A DNA stretch of 39,163 nt. It comes from Paludibacter sp. (GTDB taxonomy: Bacteria > Bacteroidota > Bacteroidia > Bacteroidales > Paludibacteraceae). The notes beneath the pieces were generated by a model. It was not told the origin of the DNA and searched no databases. It saw nothing but the letters and a program-made list of their open reading frames with translations. Positions 9,378-18,565 of this stretch are shown here, in pieces (position 1 is the first letter of the stretch; each line of letters starts with the position of its first letter). Where the stretch lies: contig JAQVNN010000013.1 of assembly GCA_028703105.1 (NCBI GenBank), positions 4,857 to 44,019 on the forward strand. Reading direction: 5' to 3'. The position numbers and the translations under genes are program-made.

Positions 9378-9424
9378 AGCGTTTTTTGTGAGTTTTTACT
9401 GGTTTGTAAATAAATAATTATTGG

Positions 9425-10462
9425 ATGAAAGTTAAAATATCCGTTATATTTGTTCTGTTTTTTTTCGTTGATGTTGTGCCTTCGTTTGCAGGAACAGGTG
9501 TTTTTCAGTTTTTGGATTTACCTGTTTCGTCCAGGATGGCCGCTTTGGGAGGGAAAAATGTATCGGTTTCGGATCATGATATAAATTTTTCTTTGCTGAA
9601 CCCTGCTTTGCTGACGAATAAATCAGACAATATGATTGGCCTGAATATGGCTAATTATCTCGCTGATATTAAGTTTGGAACGGCAATTTATGGGCGTTCT
9701 TACGGGAAGAATCATTTTGCTGTTGGAGTACAATATGTGGACTATGGAAGTTTTAAAAAAACGACGGAATATAATGAGATTCAAGGTGAATTCTCAGCAA
9801 AAGATATTTCTATGAGTTTGATATATAGCCGGATGATTGCTGAAGGCCTTTTTGCCGGAGCAACCCTAAAGCCTGTTTATTCAGCATATGAGGATTATGT
9901 TTCATATGGAGCAGCGATTGATTTGGGGTTGAGTTATCAGCATCCTGAAAAGCTGTTTTATGCCGGATTGGTATTCAGAAATATGGGGACTCAGTTCAAA
10001 GGTTATTATTCCGGAGCTGACGGTCAGCATAGGGAGCCTTTACCATTTGACATTCAGCTGGGACTGTCACATAAACTTGAACACGCTCCGTTTCGGGTTT
10101 CGTTGACTTTCCATAATCTGCATGATTGGAAAATGAAATATATTGATAATAAAAACTCCATGCTTGATTATGAGCGTGAAAATTTAATTCCTGCTATTCC
10201 TTTTATTGATAATGTCTTCAGACATGCGGTCTTTGGTGTCGAATTTTTGCCGGGGAAAAATTTCTATCTGGCAGCCTCTTATAATCACCGTCGTCACCAG
10301 GAGTTGAAAATGGATGGTTTTAAAAGTATGGCCGGATTTTCTTTCGGTGGCGGAATTAAAATCAGTTATTTTCAGATTGGCTTTGGCATGAGTCAGTTCC
10401 AGGTTGGAAACACAGCATATCTTTTTTCTATCAGTACTTCTCTGAATGAATTCAGACTTTAA
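9425..10462 (+). CDS. porQ: Type IX secretion system protein PorQ
   Basis: PorQ is an outer-membrane beta-barrel-like component associated with type IX secretion, the Bacteroidota route for exporting CTD-tagged proteins. The 345-residue product has a signal peptide (hydrophobic residues 5-22, cleavage likely near SFA-G). Then come GVFQFLDLPVSSRMAALGG (about residues 26-44) and the DINFSLLNPALLT motif shared by the PorV/PorQ family. Alternating aromatic and polar strands follow to the C-terminus. The order porQ-cmk-ispH-pfkA is one I recognise from Bacteroidales and supports the name over the related PorV. The stop lies 10 bases before cmk. Confidence 0.88.
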   Translation: MKVKISVIFVLFFFVDVVPSFAGTGVFQFLDLPVSSRMAALGGKNVSVSDHDINFSLLNPALLTNKSDNMIGLNMANYLADIKFGTAIYGRSYGKNHFAVGVQYVDYGSFKKTTEYNEIQGEFSAKDISMSLIYSRMIAEGLFAGATLKPVYSAYEDYVSYGAAIDLGLSYQHPEKLFYAGLVFRNMGTQFKGYYSGADGQHREPLPFDIQLGLSHKLEHAPFRVSLTFHNLHDWKMKYIDNKNSMLDYERENLIPAIPFIDNVFRHAVFGVEFLPGKNFYLAASYNHRRHQELKMDGFKSMAGFSFGGGIKISYFQIGFGMSQFQVGNTAYLFSISTSLNEFRL

Positions 10463-10472
10463 AACCAGGTTT

Positions 10473-11165
10473 ATGAAAAAAATTATTGTTGCTATTGATG
10501 GTTTTTCTTCCTGTGGAAAAAGTACCATGGCTAAACAATTAGCCCGTGATGTGGGTTATATCTACGTCGATACCGGAGCAATGTATCGTGCAGTTTCTTT
10601 GTATTGCACGCGTAATGGCTGGATGGATGCGTATAATATGGATGTGGAGAGCATTGAAAAAAACATCGGCGCCGTCCATCTTGAGTTTAAAATAAACAAG
10701 CAAGGAAAGGCGGAGATATTTCTTAATGGAGAAAATGTTGAACGGGAAATTCGTTCTCTTGAAGTTTCAAATGGAGCAAGTCGGGTGAGTACACTGAGAG
10801 CCGTCAGAAGGGAATTGGTTCGACAGCAACAAATGATGGGTGCAGAAAGAGGTATTGTAATGGATGGCCGAGATATCGGTACAGTTGTATTTCCGGATGC
10901 GGAACTCAAAATTTTTTTGACGGCTTCGCCTGAAATCAGAGCGCAAAGAAGGATGGATGAATTGAAGGCGAAAGGAGAAAAAGTGTTGTATAAAGAAGTG
11001 CTGGTGAACGTAAAGGAACGGGATGATCGGGATCAGAACAGAAAGGAAAGTCCGCTCAAAAAAGCTGCAGATGCAGTTGTAATTGACAATAGTACGTTGA
11101 CAATTGAAGAACAACAAAGAGTATTAAGAAATTTATTCGACCAACGGGTTGGAAGTGCCGGATGA
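10473..11165 (+). CDS. cmk: Cytidylate kinase
   Basis: The enzyme phosphorylates CMP and dCMP with ATP. From the ATG at 10473 it is 230 residues and opens with KIIVAIDGFSSCGKSTMAKQ, a P-loop immediately at the N-terminus as in the family. A frame-matched ATG at 10446 would add nine residues overlapping porQ and is unlikely. Other motifs are VDTGAMYRAVS (NMP site), MDGRDIGTVVFPDAELKIFLTAS (about residues 129-151) and the lid region with RDQNRKESPLK. It is the second gene of the porQ operon. The ispH reading frame begins at or near its stop. Confidence 0.95.
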   Translation: MKKIIVAIDGFSSCGKSTMAKQLARDVGYIYVDTGAMYRAVSLYCTRNGWMDAYNMDVESIEKNIGAVHLEFKINKQGKAEIFLNGENVEREIRSLEVSNGASRVSTLRAVRRELVRQQQMMGAERGIVMDGRDIGTVVFPDAELKIFLTASPEIRAQRRMDELKAKGEKVLYKEVLVNVKERDDRDQNRKESPLKKAADAVVIDNSTLTIEEQQRVLRNLFDQRVGSAG

Positions 11166-11214
11166 GATTGACCGGTATCTTCTGATACGGGTTATCATCA
11201 AATATTGTAAAAAA

Positions 11215-12072
11215 GTGAATATAGAAATAGATAAAAAATCAGGTTTCTGTTTTGGAGTGGTGAAGGCTATCGACAAGGCAGAAGAAGAATTGGCAAAAGG
11301 GGAGACTTTGTATTGTTTGGGCGATATAGTGCACAATGGCAAAGAGGTAGAACGCCTTGAAAAAATGGGATTGATTACAATTGACCACGAACAATTTGCG
11401 CGCTTGCACAATGTCAAGGTCATGCTTCGTGCTCATGGAGAACCTCCTTCGACATATGAAATTGCTAAAAAAAATAACATTACCCTGATTGACGCTTCTT
11501 GTCCCGTTGTTCTGAAACTTCAGTCAAGAATTAAAAATGCATATGATGCGGATGCTGATACGCAGCTCGTTATATACGGGCAAAACGGTCATGCTGAAGT
11601 AAACGGATTGGTTGGACAGACCGGTGGAAGGGCTGTTGTTGTTGAAAATGAAGCAGATTTATCTAAACTTGATTTGTCGAAAAACATCCGGTTGTTTTCT
11701 CAAACAACAAAATCACTGGATGGATTTAATATCTTAATTCAAAATATATCAGAACAGAAGCAGGATGCAGCTAAGTTTGAATATTCTGATACAATTTGCA
11801 GACAAGTGTCTAATAGAATCCCAAATATTACTACCTTTGCACAGCAAAATGATATTGTGATTTTTGTCAGTGGGAAAAAAAGTTCTAATGGTAAAGTGCT
11901 TTTTAAGCATTGTAAAAGTGTAAACCCAAACTCTTATATTGTTTCTGATCCGGAAGAAGTGGTTGGATTAAATATAGACCTGACAAAAAAAATTGGTATT
12001 TGCGGCGCTACCTCTACACCGATGTGGTTGATGGAGCAAATAGCGGAAACATTAAATAGACTGGAAAAATAG
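11215..12072 (+). CDS. ispH: 4-hydroxy-3-methylbut-2-enyl diphosphate reductase
   Basis: IspH (LytB) carries out the last step of the MEP isoprenoid pathway with a 4Fe-4S cluster. I chose the GTG at 11215, which gives a 285-residue protein starting [14 protein letters not shown]. With this start the cluster cysteines fall at 12 (GFCFGV), 96 (ASCPVV) and 195 (DTICRQ), nearly the E. coli numbers 12, 96 and 197. An in-frame ATG at 11149 would add 22 residues overlapping cmk that match no family sequence I know. Other motifs are [18 protein letters not shown] and SSNGKVLF. It lies in the porQ-cmk-ispH-pfkA operon, 10 bases before pfkA. Confidence 0.93.
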   Translation: MNIEIDKKSGFCFGVVKAIDKAEEELAKGETLYCLGDIVHNGKEVERLEKMGLITIDHEQFARLHNVKVMLRAHGEPPSTYEIAKKNNITLIDASCPVVLKLQSRIKNAYDADADTQLVIYGQNGHAEVNGLVGQTGGRAVVVENEADLSKLDLSKNIRLFSQTTKSLDGFNILIQNISEQKQDAAKFEYSDTICRQVSNRIPNITTFAQQNDIVIFVSGKKSSNGKVLFKHCKSVNPNSYIVSDPEEVVGLNIDLTKKIGICGATSTPMWLMEQIAETLNRLEK

Positions 12073-12082
12073 TTTTAGTTTT

Positions 12083-13066
12083 ATGGGACAAGGTATTAAA
12101 TGTATCGGAATGCTTACTTCAGGAGGAGATGCGCCGGGTATGAATGCTGCCATCAGGGCGGTAACCCGTGCTGCCATTTTTAATGGTATCAGGGTAAAAG
12201 CAATCTACAGGGGCTATAAAGGTCTGATAACCGGAGAGATTAAAGAATTTCAGACTGAAAACGTAAGTAATATTGTTCAGCAGGGTGGAACCATACTGAA
12301 ATCAGCCAGGTGTGCTGAATTTAAAACTGCCGAAGGGCGACAGTTAGCTTACGAAAATTTGGTTAAAGAAGAAATAGATGCGCTGGTTGTGATAGGAGGA
12401 GACGGAACATTTACTGGCGCCAGAATACTTTCGCAGGAATATAATATCCCGATTGTTGGGTTGCCCGGGACTATTGATAATGATTTATACGGTACAGATG
12501 CTACCATAGGTTATGATACTGCATTGAACACCATTATTGATGCAGTTGATAAAATCCGCGATACGGCAAGTTCACACGAAAGACTGTTTTTTATAGAAGT
12601 AATGGGCAGAGATGCCGGATTCCTTGCCCTGAACAGTGCCCTGGCATCAGGAGCTGAAGCTGCCATCATTCCTGAAAGAGAAACAAAAGTTGACCAGCTG
12701 GAAGAATTAATCAGTAATGGATTCAGAAAATCTAAAAACAGCAGCATCGTAATTGTATCAGAAAGTATTATTACAGGCGGAGCAAACGGATTGGCAGACA
12801 GAATGCGAAATGAACATCCTGAGTATGACGTACGTGTATCCATTCTTGGACACATCCAGCGGGGAGGCTCTCCGACAGCTTATGACCGTATTATTGCCAG
12901 CCGCATGGGTGTAGCTGCTATAGACGCCCTGATGGATGGGCTGCGCAACATTATGATAGGAATCGTGAACAACGAAATCGTTCATGTCCCCCTTTCAAAA
13001 GCAATTAAAGACGATAAACAGGTGAATGAAAATCTGATCGGGGTATTGCAGATACTGTCAATATGA
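12083..13066 (+). CDS. pfkA: ATP-dependent 6-phosphofructokinase
   Basis: This is the committed step of glycolysis, fructose 6-phosphate to fructose 1,6-bisphosphate. The 327-residue protein has [13 protein letters not shown] (about residues 13-25), GGDGTFTGA (near 103), [22 protein letters not shown] (catalytic Thr and Asp), [12 protein letters not shown] and a late [15 protein letters not shown]. Gly follows Asp in GGDG, and Gly precedes Thr in PGTIDND. Those two glycines mark ATP rather than pyrophosphate as phosphoryl donor, since PPi enzymes carry Asp and Lys there. It is the last gene of the porQ operon and ends 16 bases before the recJ stop on the other strand. Confidence 0.95.
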   Translation: MGQGIKCIGMLTSGGDAPGMNAAIRAVTRAAIFNGIRVKAIYRGYKGLITGEIKEFQTENVSNIVQQGGTILKSARCAEFKTAEGRQLAYENLVKEEIDALVVIGGDGTFTGARILSQEYNIPIVGLPGTIDNDLYGTDATIGYDTALNTIIDAVDKIRDTASSHERLFFIEVMGRDAGFLALNSALASGAEAAIIPERETKVDQLEELISNGFRKSKNSSIVIVSESIITGGANGLADRMRNEHPEYDVRVSILGHIQRGGSPTAYDRIIASRMGVAAIDALMDGLRNIMIGIVNNEIVHVPLSKAIKDDKQVNENLIGVLQILSI

Positions 13067-13082
13067 TTTGGTTGTAAAGAAA

Positions 13083-14801
13083 TCAGACTTTAATATCCTT
13101 GATCATCAACTGAATGGTTGTGTTCCCATTGAAGGCGTTTTCTTCCAGCGTGTAGCAAATATCCAGCGGTTTCATTGATTTCAGGTGGTCGTTAAATTCA
13201 TACATGCCGAAAGCAATTCCGTTCATTACATTTTCTGAGCTTGGATCTACAAGCTCGAGCCTAAGATGTTCCTGCTCTTTCCCAACCAAACGGCTTGAAC
13301 CATAATCCATCACCTTTTTTGTGGCAAAAACCGGTTTCATATTGCCGGGACCAAACGGACCAAATTGTTTTAACACATTGAAAAACTTAGGTGTAATGTC
13401 TTTAAAATCAATGAGGGCATCAATGTTGATCTGAGGAGATGTTTGTTCTTCGGTAATATTCTCGGATACAAATTGTTCAAAACGCTCAGTAAAAAGAGCT
13501 ACATTTTCTTCTTTCATTGATAATCCGGCAGCATAACGGTGTCCTCCGAAATTTTCCAACAGATCTCTGCAGGCATCAATGGCGCTGTAGATATCGAAAC
13601 CCGGAACGGAACGGGCAGAACCGGATGCAATCCCGTTATTGGAACTTGTCAGCACAACTGATGGCTTATAAAATTCTTCTGACAATCGCGACGCAACAAT
13701 GCCAATTACTCCTTTGTGCCAGTCAGGTTTATAAACCACGATTGATTTTCTTTTGATATAATCACTATCTGAAGCAATTAATTTGATTGCTTCATCGGTG
13801 ATGTTTTTGTCTAAATCTTTCCGATCATTGTTGTACTCGTTGATTGTATCGCTTTTTTGTCGAGCAAAATTAACATCACTTGACACCATCAGCTCAACAG
13901 CTTCGGAAGCCAGCTTCATCCTTCCCGAGGCGTTGATTCTGGGACCAACTTTGAAAACAATATCGGAAATGGTGATTTCTTTTTCCGATAATCCGCATAC
14001 ATCCAGGATGCTTTTTACCCCAATGCTTGGGTTGGTGTTAAGCTGTTTGAGTCCATAATACGCCAATATTCTATTTTCTCCCGTTATTGGCACAATATCA
14101 GAAGCAATGCTTAGAGCAACTAAATCCAGCGTTGGAGTTAGTTCTGAAAAAGGAATGTTGTTTCTTTGCGCAAAAGCCTGTAGTAACTTAAATCCAACTC
14201 CGCATCCCGAAAGGTGTTTGTAAGGATAATTGCAATCAGCCCGTTTTGGATCAAGTACGGCTACCGCTTCGGGAAGTTCTGCATCAGGCGTGTGATGGTC
14301 GCAGATAATAAAATCTACATGATGCTCGTTGGCGTATGTTATTTTTTCAATGGCTTTAATACCGCAATCAAGTGCAATGATAAGTTTTATCCCGTTATCT
14401 ACGGCAAAGTCTATCCCCTGAGTCGAAATTCCATACCCTTCAAGGTACCTGTCGGGGATATAAAAATCCACATTACTGTAAAATTTTTTAATAAACTTGT
14501 AAACCAGTGATACTGATGTTGTTCCATCTACGTCGTAATCTCCGTAGATCAAAATTTTCTCGTTGTCCTGAATGGCTTCTGTCAGGCGGCCAACAGCCTT
14601 ATCCATGTCGGCCATAAGAAACGGATCGTGTAAATTAGCAAGATCCGGACGGAAAAACCGGCGAGCGTCCTCGAATGTGTGAATATCCCGTTGAACCAAC
14701 AATTTTGAAAGTATTGGGCTGATATTTAGTTCTTTGGATAAGTCTTTTTGTATGTCGGTTTGTTCTTTTGTCAGGGCTTTAAATATCCATTTGCTGATCA
14801 T
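13083..14801 (-). CDS. recJ: Single-stranded-DNA-specific exonuclease RecJ
   Basis: RecJ degrades single-stranded DNA 5' to 3' in recombination and repair. The 572-residue product carries the DHH phosphoesterase motifs GDYDVDGTTS (residues 87-96), ALDCG (about 143-147), CDHHTPDAELP (167-177) and a DHHA1 region with GIASGSARSVPGFDIY and GGHRYAAGLSM. The C-terminal OB-like domain includes FGPFGPGNMKPVF. Length and motif order are normal. The gene stands alone, convergent with pfkA and divergent from the sugar-phosphate transferase gene. Confidence 0.95.
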   Translation of the reverse strand: MISKWIFKALTKEQTDIQKDLSKELNISPILSKLLVQRDIHTFEDARRFFRPDLANLHDPFLMADMDKAVGRLTEAIQDNEKILIYGDYDVDGTTSVSLVYKFIKKFYSNVDFYIPDRYLEGYGISTQGIDFAVDNGIKLIIALDCGIKAIEKITYANEHHVDFIICDHHTPDAELPEAVAVLDPKRADCNYPYKHLSGCGVGFKLLQAFAQRNNIPFSELTPTLDLVALSIASDIVPITGENRILAYYGLKQLNTNPSIGVKSILDVCGLSEKEITISDIVFKVGPRINASGRMKLASEAVELMVSSDVNFARQKSDTINEYNNDRKDLDKNITDEAIKLIASDSDYIKRKSIVVYKPDWHKGVIGIVASRLSEEFYKPSVVLTSSNNGIASGSARSVPGFDIYSAIDACRDLLENFGGHRYAAGLSMKEENVALFTERFEQFVSENITEEQTSPQINIDALIDFKDITPKFFNVLKQFGPFGPGNMKPVFATKKVMDYGSSRLVGKEQEHLRLELVDPSSENVMNGIAFGMYEFNDHLKSMKPLDICYTLEENAFNGNTTIQLMIKDIKV

Positions 14802-14944
14802 TTGCTGTTACTTTTTTAAAGTGGTAAAGGTAGTATAAATTTTTTAATGAAGCCCAATGTCCCTCTATGTTAACAAAGATAATCAGGTATAATAGTGTAA
14901 TTGTTCATCAGCTTTGCAGTAAAATTTCTTAAATATTTTTTATG

Positions 14945-14952
14945 TATCTTTG
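14945..14952 (+). promoter_or_regulatory. Possible -7 element for the sugar-phosphate transferase gene
   Basis: TATCTTTG matches TAnnTTTG and lies 45 bases before the ATG at 14998. A TTTG at 14913-14916 is 28 bases upstream, too far for the usual 19-21 base spacing, so only the -7 box is supported. Confidence 0.4.
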
Positions 14953-14997
14953 TTGCTGAATTTAAAATATATTGTGAGAAAATAAGAATTGAATTTT

Positions 14998-16401
14998 ATG
15001 AATTCAAAAAAATTACTGTTTAAATATCTGTTTTTTGATGTTTTAGCCAGTCTTTTGGTTTGGCTTGCTTTTGTTGTTTTCAGAAAAACAATCAATGATA
15101 TTCAGATAATGCATAATTTTGAGGTTTTACTTCCAAGCCGGTATTATTTGTTTAGTTTGATTTTTTTCCCTTTCTGTTGTGTGTTTATTCATTATCTTAC
15201 GGGTTTTTACTCCAATTTGTTGCACAAGCCAAAAATAAATTTATTCCTGACCACCCTGATTTCTTCTCTTATCATATCTGTAGCTGTTTTTTTTGCTCTT
15301 AAGTTACGTGATGTGATTGTATCGTATGAGTATTTTTATTATTCATTGTTGGTGTTGTTTCTTCAGCTTTTTGTGATAACTTATACATTTCGCCGTATCA
15401 TTTACAGCCAGGTTCAGCATAATTTTAAAACCAAAAAGTGGACGTTGAATACCATCATCATAGGAGATGGTCAGAATGCGCAAAGGATTGCGCGCGATAT
15501 TGAGAAACATGGTTTCCAATATACTTTTACAGGATTTGTCGCATTGTATAAGAAACATCAGACTCCGGAGGATAAACTGTTGGGAAGCTTTTACGACATC
15601 GAATCTATCATCAACAGGTATGACATCAAAGAGGTTATTGTTGCGTTGGAAAGTGATACAGACGATACCCATTTGTTTAAAATTATTAACCAGCTGTATA
15701 AATACAATGTTGACATCAGCTTTACTCCCCGCTTGTACGAGATATTAACCGGAAGCGCCCGCATCAGTTCATTGGGGATTAATCCTTTGGTCAGCATTAC
15801 GCAGTTGAATATGCCAGACTGGCAAATCAGTTTAAAAAGATGCATTGATTTTATTTCGGCCTTTGTTGCATTGATTTTGTTGTCGCCTTTGTTTATTTAT
15901 TTTGCCATCAGAATAAAGCATGACTCAAATGGTCCCGTGTTCTATGTTCAGGAAAGAATCGGTCGGTTTGGTAAGCCTTTTAATATGGTAAAGTTCAGAA
16001 CCATGTATGTGAATTCTGAAAACGGGACACCTCAGCTAAGCAGTGCGTTTGATGATAGAATTACGCCTTTTGGAAGCATCTTGCGGAAATACCGGATTGA
16101 TGAGTTACCCCAGTTCTGGAATGTTTTGAAGGGTGATATGAGCCTGGTTGGTCCACGTCCTGAACGACAATATTATATTGATCGGATTATCAAAGAAGCC
16201 CCGTATTACTGTCTGTTGTATAAAATACGTCCAGGTCTTACCTCCTGGGGACCGATAAAAATTGGCTATTCGGATACGATAGAGAAAATGATTGAACGTC
16301 TTAATTATGATATTATTTACATTGAAAGTATGTCTTTGCTGAATGACCTGAAAATTCTGCTTCTCACCATTGAAATAATATTTAAAGGTAAAGGTGTGTA
16401 A
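14998..16401 (+). CDS. Polyprenyl-phosphate sugar-1-phosphate transferase (WcaJ/WbaP-like)
   Basis: The protein transfers a sugar 1-phosphate from a nucleotide sugar to undecaprenyl phosphate, the first step in building surface polysaccharide. The N-terminal 130 residues contain four hydrophobic helices. A Rossmann-like domain follows (about 140-270, with NTIIIGDGQNAQRIA). The last 190 residues form the bacterial sugar transferase domain: membrane-re-entrant SPLFIYFAIRI, GPVFYVQERIGRFGKPF, FRTMY, RKYRIDELPQFWNVLKGDMS and LVGPRPER. The ATG at 14998 (467 residues) is preferred over a TTG nine bases earlier. No polysaccharide cluster surrounds it, so the sugar is unknown. Confidence 0.9.
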   Translation: MNSKKLLFKYLFFDVLASLLVWLAFVVFRKTINDIQIMHNFEVLLPSRYYLFSLIFFPFCCVFIHYLTGFYSNLLHKPKINLFLTTLISSLIISVAVFFALKLRDVIVSYEYFYYSLLVLFLQLFVITYTFRRIIYSQVQHNFKTKKWTLNTIIIGDGQNAQRIARDIEKHGFQYTFTGFVALYKKHQTPEDKLLGSFYDIESIINRYDIKEVIVALESDTDDTHLFKIINQLYKYNVDISFTPRLYEILTGSARISSLGINPLVSITQLNMPDWQISLKRCIDFISAFVALILLSPLFIYFAIRIKHDSNGPVFYVQERIGRFGKPFNMVKFRTMYVNSENGTPQLSSAFDDRITPFGSILRKYRIDELPQFWNVLKGDMSLVGPRPERQYYIDRIIKEAPYYCLLYKIRPGLTSWGPIKIGYSDTIEKMIERLNYDIIYIESMSLLNDLKILLLTIEIIFKGKGV

Positions 16402-16409
16402 ATATTTTC

Positions 16410-16417
16410 TATCTTTG
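16410..16417 (+). promoter_or_regulatory. Possible -7 element for the chloride protein gene
   Basis: TATCTTTG lies 20 bases before the ATG at 16438, in a 36-base gap after the sugar transferase stop. It matches TAnnTTTG but lacks a convincing -33 box. It may allow separate transcription of the chloride gene. Confidence 0.35.
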
Positions 16418-16437
16418 TCGCTGGCATAAATTTAGGC

Positions 16438-18216
16438 ATGGAAAAGAAAGATTGGTACATAAAAATGATTTCCTGGCGTGAAAATCACATTCAGCAGCGC
16501 CATTTTATCCTTATTTTAAGTGTTGTTGTTGGTTTTTTTGCTTCTGTTGCTGCAAATGTGCTAAAATCAACTATTTATCTTATTCAACATCTTTTGACGG
16601 AGAGTTTCAGCCGGTTTGAGGTCAATTACTGGTACCTGGTTTTTCCAGTGATTGGTATTTTGTTGGCCTCACTCTTTGTCAGGTATATTGTGAAAGATGA
16701 CATTAGTCACGGGGTTACCCGGATTCTATATGCTATTTCGCAACGGAAAAGTATTTTGAAACTTCACAATGTCTGGTCATCGCTGGTCGGAAGTTCGATT
16801 ACTATTGGTTTTGGAGGATCTGTTGGAGCTGAGGCTCCTATTGTGCTTACAGGTTCAGCCATCGGTTCCAATCTGGGTAAGTTTTTTAAAATGGATCAGA
16901 AAACGCTGATGTTACTGATTGGATGTGGCGCAGCAGGTGCTATTGGAGGAATTTTCAAGGCACCGATAGCGGGACTGATGTTTACTCTTGAAGTGCTGAT
17001 GTTTGACATGACTCTTGCTTCTGTGGTACCTATTATTATATCCTCGGTTACAGCGACTACTTTTACTTATATCTTCTCCGGAAATGCATTTATGTTTCAT
17101 TTTGGGTCATATCAGCCATTTGATATTGAGAGGATTCCTCAAATAATAATTTTGGGTGTTGTTTGCGGATTGGTATCGCTTTATTTTACAAGGGGGATGA
17201 ACAAAGTTGAAGGGTTTTTTAGAAAAATAAAAAAACCCGTTTGGAAACTTGTTGTCGGCGGGTCTATCCTCAGTTTGTTAATTTTCTTTTTTCCCCCCTT
17301 GTACGGCGAAGGTTATGACACCATAGAGGCTTTGATTAACGGGAATTCTGCCTCCGTACTTGACCGGAGTTTTTTCCAGCAGCTTGACAGTACGCCGTGG
17401 GTGTTAATTTCTTATCTTTCTCTGATAGTATTCTTTAAGATATTTGCAGCGGCTGCGACCAATGGTGCAGGAGGAGTTGGTGGAATATTTGCTCCGTCCT
17501 TGTTTTTGGGCAGTTTGACCGGCTTTGTGGTTGCGACCCTGGTTAATATGTTGGGTTTTGAAGCTTCTCCCGAAAATTTTTCTCTTGCAGGCATGTCAGG
17601 ACTTATGTCTGGCGTCATGCATGCCCCTTTAACCGGGATTTTTTTGATAGCCGAACTCACAGGTAGCTATAGTCTTTTTATGATGCTGATGATTGTCTCC
17701 ACTGTGTCTTATCTTACCATCATCATATTTGAAAAACACAGTTTGTATGCCATGCGTCTGGCCCAGAAAGGAGAATTGATTACCCATAATAAAGACAAAG
17801 CGGTGTTAACCCTCATGAAAACTCAAAATGTGATTGAGACAGATTTACAGGTGTTAAAGCCGGAAATGACACTCGGGGAGTTGGTAAAAATTATTTCCAA
17901 ATCAAACAGAAATATCTTCCCTGTTGTTGATGAGAAAACAGGTATTCTGTTGGGAGTAGTATTGCTCGATGAAGTCAGAAATATCATGTTCAGACCCGAA
18001 CTTTACGGCCGTTTTACGGTAAAACAACTGATGATTTCCCCGCCTGCCACAATCAACCAGCAGTTGCCAATGGAAAAAGTCATGCAGATTTTTGAAGATA
18101 CCGGAGCCTGGAATTTACCGGTGGTAGATGACCAGAAGCACTATGTTGGTTATGTTTCTAAATCCAAAATTTTCAGTTCGTATCGGCATGTGTTGGTACA
18201 TTTCTCGGATGAATAA
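16438..18216 (+). CDS. CLC-family chloride channel/transporter with CBS domains
   Basis: The 592-residue protein has the multi-helix CLC core (about 20-430) and two C-terminal CBS domains (about 450-585), which usually bind adenine nucleotides and tune activity. Selectivity motifs are SHGV (90-93), GGSVGAEAPIV (127-137, with the gating glutamate E132), GIFKAPIAGLMFTLEV (171-186) and GGVGGIFAPSLFLG. The position equal to the internal proton glutamate (E203 in E. coli CLC-ec1) is V186, while the neighbouring glutamate is kept as E185. Whether it is a channel or an H+/Cl- exchanger is therefore uncertain. Inner membrane is the expected location. Confidence 0.92.
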   Translation: MEKKDWYIKMISWRENHIQQRHFILILSVVVGFFASVAANVLKSTIYLIQHLLTESFSRFEVNYWYLVFPVIGILLASLFVRYIVKDDISHGVTRILYAISQRKSILKLHNVWSSLVGSSITIGFGGSVGAEAPIVLTGSAIGSNLGKFFKMDQKTLMLLIGCGAAGAIGGIFKAPIAGLMFTLEVLMFDMTLASVVPIIISSVTATTFTYIFSGNAFMFHFGSYQPFDIERIPQIIILGVVCGLVSLYFTRGMNKVEGFFRKIKKPVWKLVVGGSILSLLIFFFPPLYGEGYDTIEALINGNSASVLDRSFFQQLDSTPWVLISYLSLIVFFKIFAAAATNGAGGVGGIFAPSLFLGSLTGFVVATLVNMLGFEASPENFSLAGMSGLMSGVMHAPLTGIFLIAELTGSYSLFMMLMIVSTVSYLTIIIFEKHSLYAMRLAQKGELITHNKDKAVLTLMKTQNVIETDLQVLKPEMTLGELVKIISKSNRNIFPVVDEKTGILLGVVLLDEVRNIMFRPELYGRFTVKQLMISPPATINQQLPMEKVMQIFEDTGAWNLPVVDDQKHYVGYVSKSKIFSSYRHVLVHFSDE

Positions 18217-18230
18217 CGCACGTAATTAAG

Positions 18231-18260
18231 GTAAAGACACACTGACAGGGCGTCTCTACA
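18231..18260. repeat. Decayed copy of the GTAGAGACGC palindrome
   Basis: The right half GCGTCTCTACA is intact and the left half (GTAAAGACACAC) matches the perfect palindrome at 38924-38953 with several changes. It sits directly after the chloride gene. The two copies probably belong to one dispersed intergenic repeat family. Confidence 0.6.
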
Positions 18261-18288
18261 CTATGTTTTAATGATAAATCAACATAAA

Positions 18289-18492
18289 ATGAGAGAAAAT
18301 AAAATGACCTATTCTGAAGCTGTTGCAGAATTGGAAAAAATACTAAAACAGCTCGAAAATATAGATGAGGTGAATATGGACGAAATCTCATCAAAGGTAA
18401 AAAGAGCATCCGTATTGATGGATTTATGCAAGAAAAAGCTTCATTTGCTTGATGAAGACCTTGAGAAAATGATGGCAGAACTCGATAATTGA
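18289..18492 (+). CDS. xseB: Exodeoxyribonuclease VII small subunit
   Basis: XseB is the small helical subunit that assembles on XseA to form exonuclease VII, which trims single-stranded DNA from either end. From the ATG at 18289 the product has 67 residues. It shows the family core MTYSEAVAELEKILKQLEN, then DEISSKVKRASVLMDLCKKKLHLLDEDLEKM, predicted as two helices. Starts at 18271 and 18304 are also possible. The large subunit gene is not next to it in this window, although xseA and xseB are often adjacent. A strong terminator follows at 18527-18563. Confidence 0.88.
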   Translation: MRENKMTYSEAVAELEKILKQLENIDEVNMDEISSKVKRASVLMDLCKKKLHLLDEDLEKMMAELDN

Positions 18493-18526
18493 GGCGTTTT
18501 TGTCCTCATAAAACGGTCTAAATGTC

Positions 18527-18565
18527 TAAAAAAGCGCAATTTACATTTTAAATTGCGCTTTTTCT
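18527..18565 (+). terminator. Intrinsic terminator after xseB
   Basis: AAAAAGCGCAATTT (from 18529) and AAATTGCGCTTTTT (to 18562) form a near-perfect stem with a six-base loop, followed by a T-rich stretch. It lies 36 bases after the xseB stop. The A-rich left side would let it act in both directions. Confidence 0.85.
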
